Assembly: GCA_023436025.1 (NCBI GenBank)
Contig: JAEZKX010000165.1
Span: 1 to 6,588, forward strand
Direction of reading: 5' to 3'
Length of the DNA stretch: 6,588 nt
Source: Pseudomonadota bacterium
GTDB lineage: Bacteria > Pseudomonadota > Gammaproteobacteria > Burkholderiales > Burkholderiaceae_C
Position numbers and translations under genes: made by a program. Shown here one piece after another: positions 5,885-6,588 of this stretch (position 1 is the stretch's first letter; each line of letters starts with the position of its first letter). The notes beneath the pieces were generated by a model. That model was not told the DNA's origin. It saw nothing but the letters and a program-made list of their open reading frames with translations, and ran no database searches.

Positions 5885-6588
5885 CTACGCCGGGACCTCC
5901 ATCCGAACCTGGTACAGCCCGTCGATCAGGGCAGTCTGGAACTGCGCCTGGACGTCGTGGAGCAGCCGCAGCCGGTCGCGTACGTTCTCGAGCGCGACAC
6001 CGTTGCCGCGACGGCCCTGCCCCCCGGGCACCGTGTTGGTGACCTTGATCACCACCACGCCGCCGCGCTTGCGGGTCGACACCTTGACCTGCGCGCCGGT
6101 GGGACTGGGCTCCACGCCATGTTTGACCGCATTTTCCACCAAAGGCTGGAGAAACAAAGCAGGGACTTTCGCGCTACCCGCCAGCGGGTCGATGTTCCAC
6201 TCCACCCGCAGGCGGTCGCCGAAGCGCACCTGCTCCACGTCCAGGTAGGCGCGGGCCACCGCGACCTCCTCCGCCAGGGTCACCGGCTCGCCGCGGTCGA
6301 CCAGGGCATGGCGGAACAGCTCGCTCAGGTCCTCCAGCAAGCGCTCGGCGCGGCGCGGGTCCTCGCGCACCAGCGCGATGGCGCTGTTGAGGCTGTTGAA
6401 CAGGAAATGCGGCCGGATGCGCGCCTGCAGTTCCGCCAGGCGCGCGGTGGTATCGGCGGGCATGCGGCTCTTGGCGCGCAGCACCAGCGCGCTCACCAGG
6501 ATGGAGGCCACCAGCGCGCCGGCGGCGGCCGAGGCCAGCCAGGGCAGCGCGTGGCCGGCCGGCACCGCCGCCAGCAGCAGGGCGCAGC
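5885..6588 (-). CDS. algZ: Sensor histidine kinase, LytS/AlgZ (FimS) type, N-terminus outside window
   Basis: This is the C-terminal part of a membrane-bound sensor kinase that phosphorylates the adjacent regulator. The frame is open to the right edge, and the TAG stop is at 5887-5885. Residue numbers here count from the GTG at 6565, an arbitrary internal point, not a proposed start. A hydrophobic membrane segment spans the window edge to about residue 31. The His_kinase (PF06580-type) core follows: the phosphoacceptor H53 in RPHFLFNSLNSAI (51-63), then the ATP-binding N-box LFLQPLVENAVKHG (137-150) and the terminal GNGVALENVRDRLRLLH (187-203). The usual DNG of the G1 box is replaced by VTNTVPGG (175-182), similar to the divergent boxes of AlgZ proteins. 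Order kinase then regulator, 30 bp apart, indicates one operon. The signal sensed is unknown. Codons 133-149 are unusually AT-rich for this gene. The remaining N-terminal membrane part cannot be described. Confidence 0.92.
   Translation of the reverse strand, partial: CALLLAAVPAGHALPWLASAAAGALVASILVSALVLRAKSRMPADTTARLAELQARIRPHFLFNSLNSAIALVREDPRRAERLLEDLSELFRHALVDRGEPVTLAEEVAVARAYLDVEQVRFGDRLRVEWNIDPLAGSAKVPALFLQPLVENAVKHGVEPSPTGAQVKVSTRKRGGVVVIKVTNTVPGGQGRRGNGVALENVRDRLRLLHDVQAQFQTALIDGLYQVRMEVPA

Overview
The window reads as an ordinary, very GC-rich chromosomal segment. Gene content, codon bias (almost every third position is G or C) and gene order point to a betaproteobacterium of the Burkholderiales, most likely a Comamonadaceae-type genome. 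That placement is inferred from protein style and synteny, not from a database search. About 95% of the bases are coding, in five genes. Two of these run off the window ends.

Layout, left to right. (1) Positions 1-839, minus strand: hemC, hydroxymethylbilane synthase, with its 3' end cut off by the left edge. (2) Positions 840-907: a 68-bp divergent intergenic region with a perfect 20-bp palindrome, whose centre could supply an extended -10 element to both hemC and ppc. (3) Positions 908-3706, plus strand: ppc, a complete 932-residue phosphoenolpyruvate carboxylase with all recognisable catalytic and aspartate-inhibition residues. (4) Positions 3707-3872: a convergent intergenic region filled mainly by a large imperfect hairpin made of four related ~20-bp units, probably a bidirectional terminator and possibly a dispersed repeat. 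(5) Positions 3873-5051, minus strand: a PerM/AI-2E-family membrane protein. (6) Positions 5117-5854, minus strand: an AlgR-type LytTR response regulator. (7) Positions 5885-6588, minus strand: its AlgZ/FimS-type sensor kinase, with the N-terminus beyond the right edge.

How the genes relate. The kinase and regulator form a two-component operon (30-bp gap). The membrane-protein gene follows after 65 bp without a terminator and is probably read from the same transcript. In Pseudomonas, algZ-algR is followed directly by hemC. Here the same order exists on the minus strand, but perM and an inverted ppc lie between algR and hemC. ppc replenishes oxaloacetate and hemC makes the linear tetrapyrrole for heme; they share only a divergent control region.

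I did not find a new defence, mobile or biosynthetic system. The points that merit a second look are the symmetric hemC/ppc promoter candidate, a two-codon mini-ORF overlapping the hemC start, the quadruple-repeat hairpin after ppc, and a patch of atypical codons at the kinase ATP-binding N-box.
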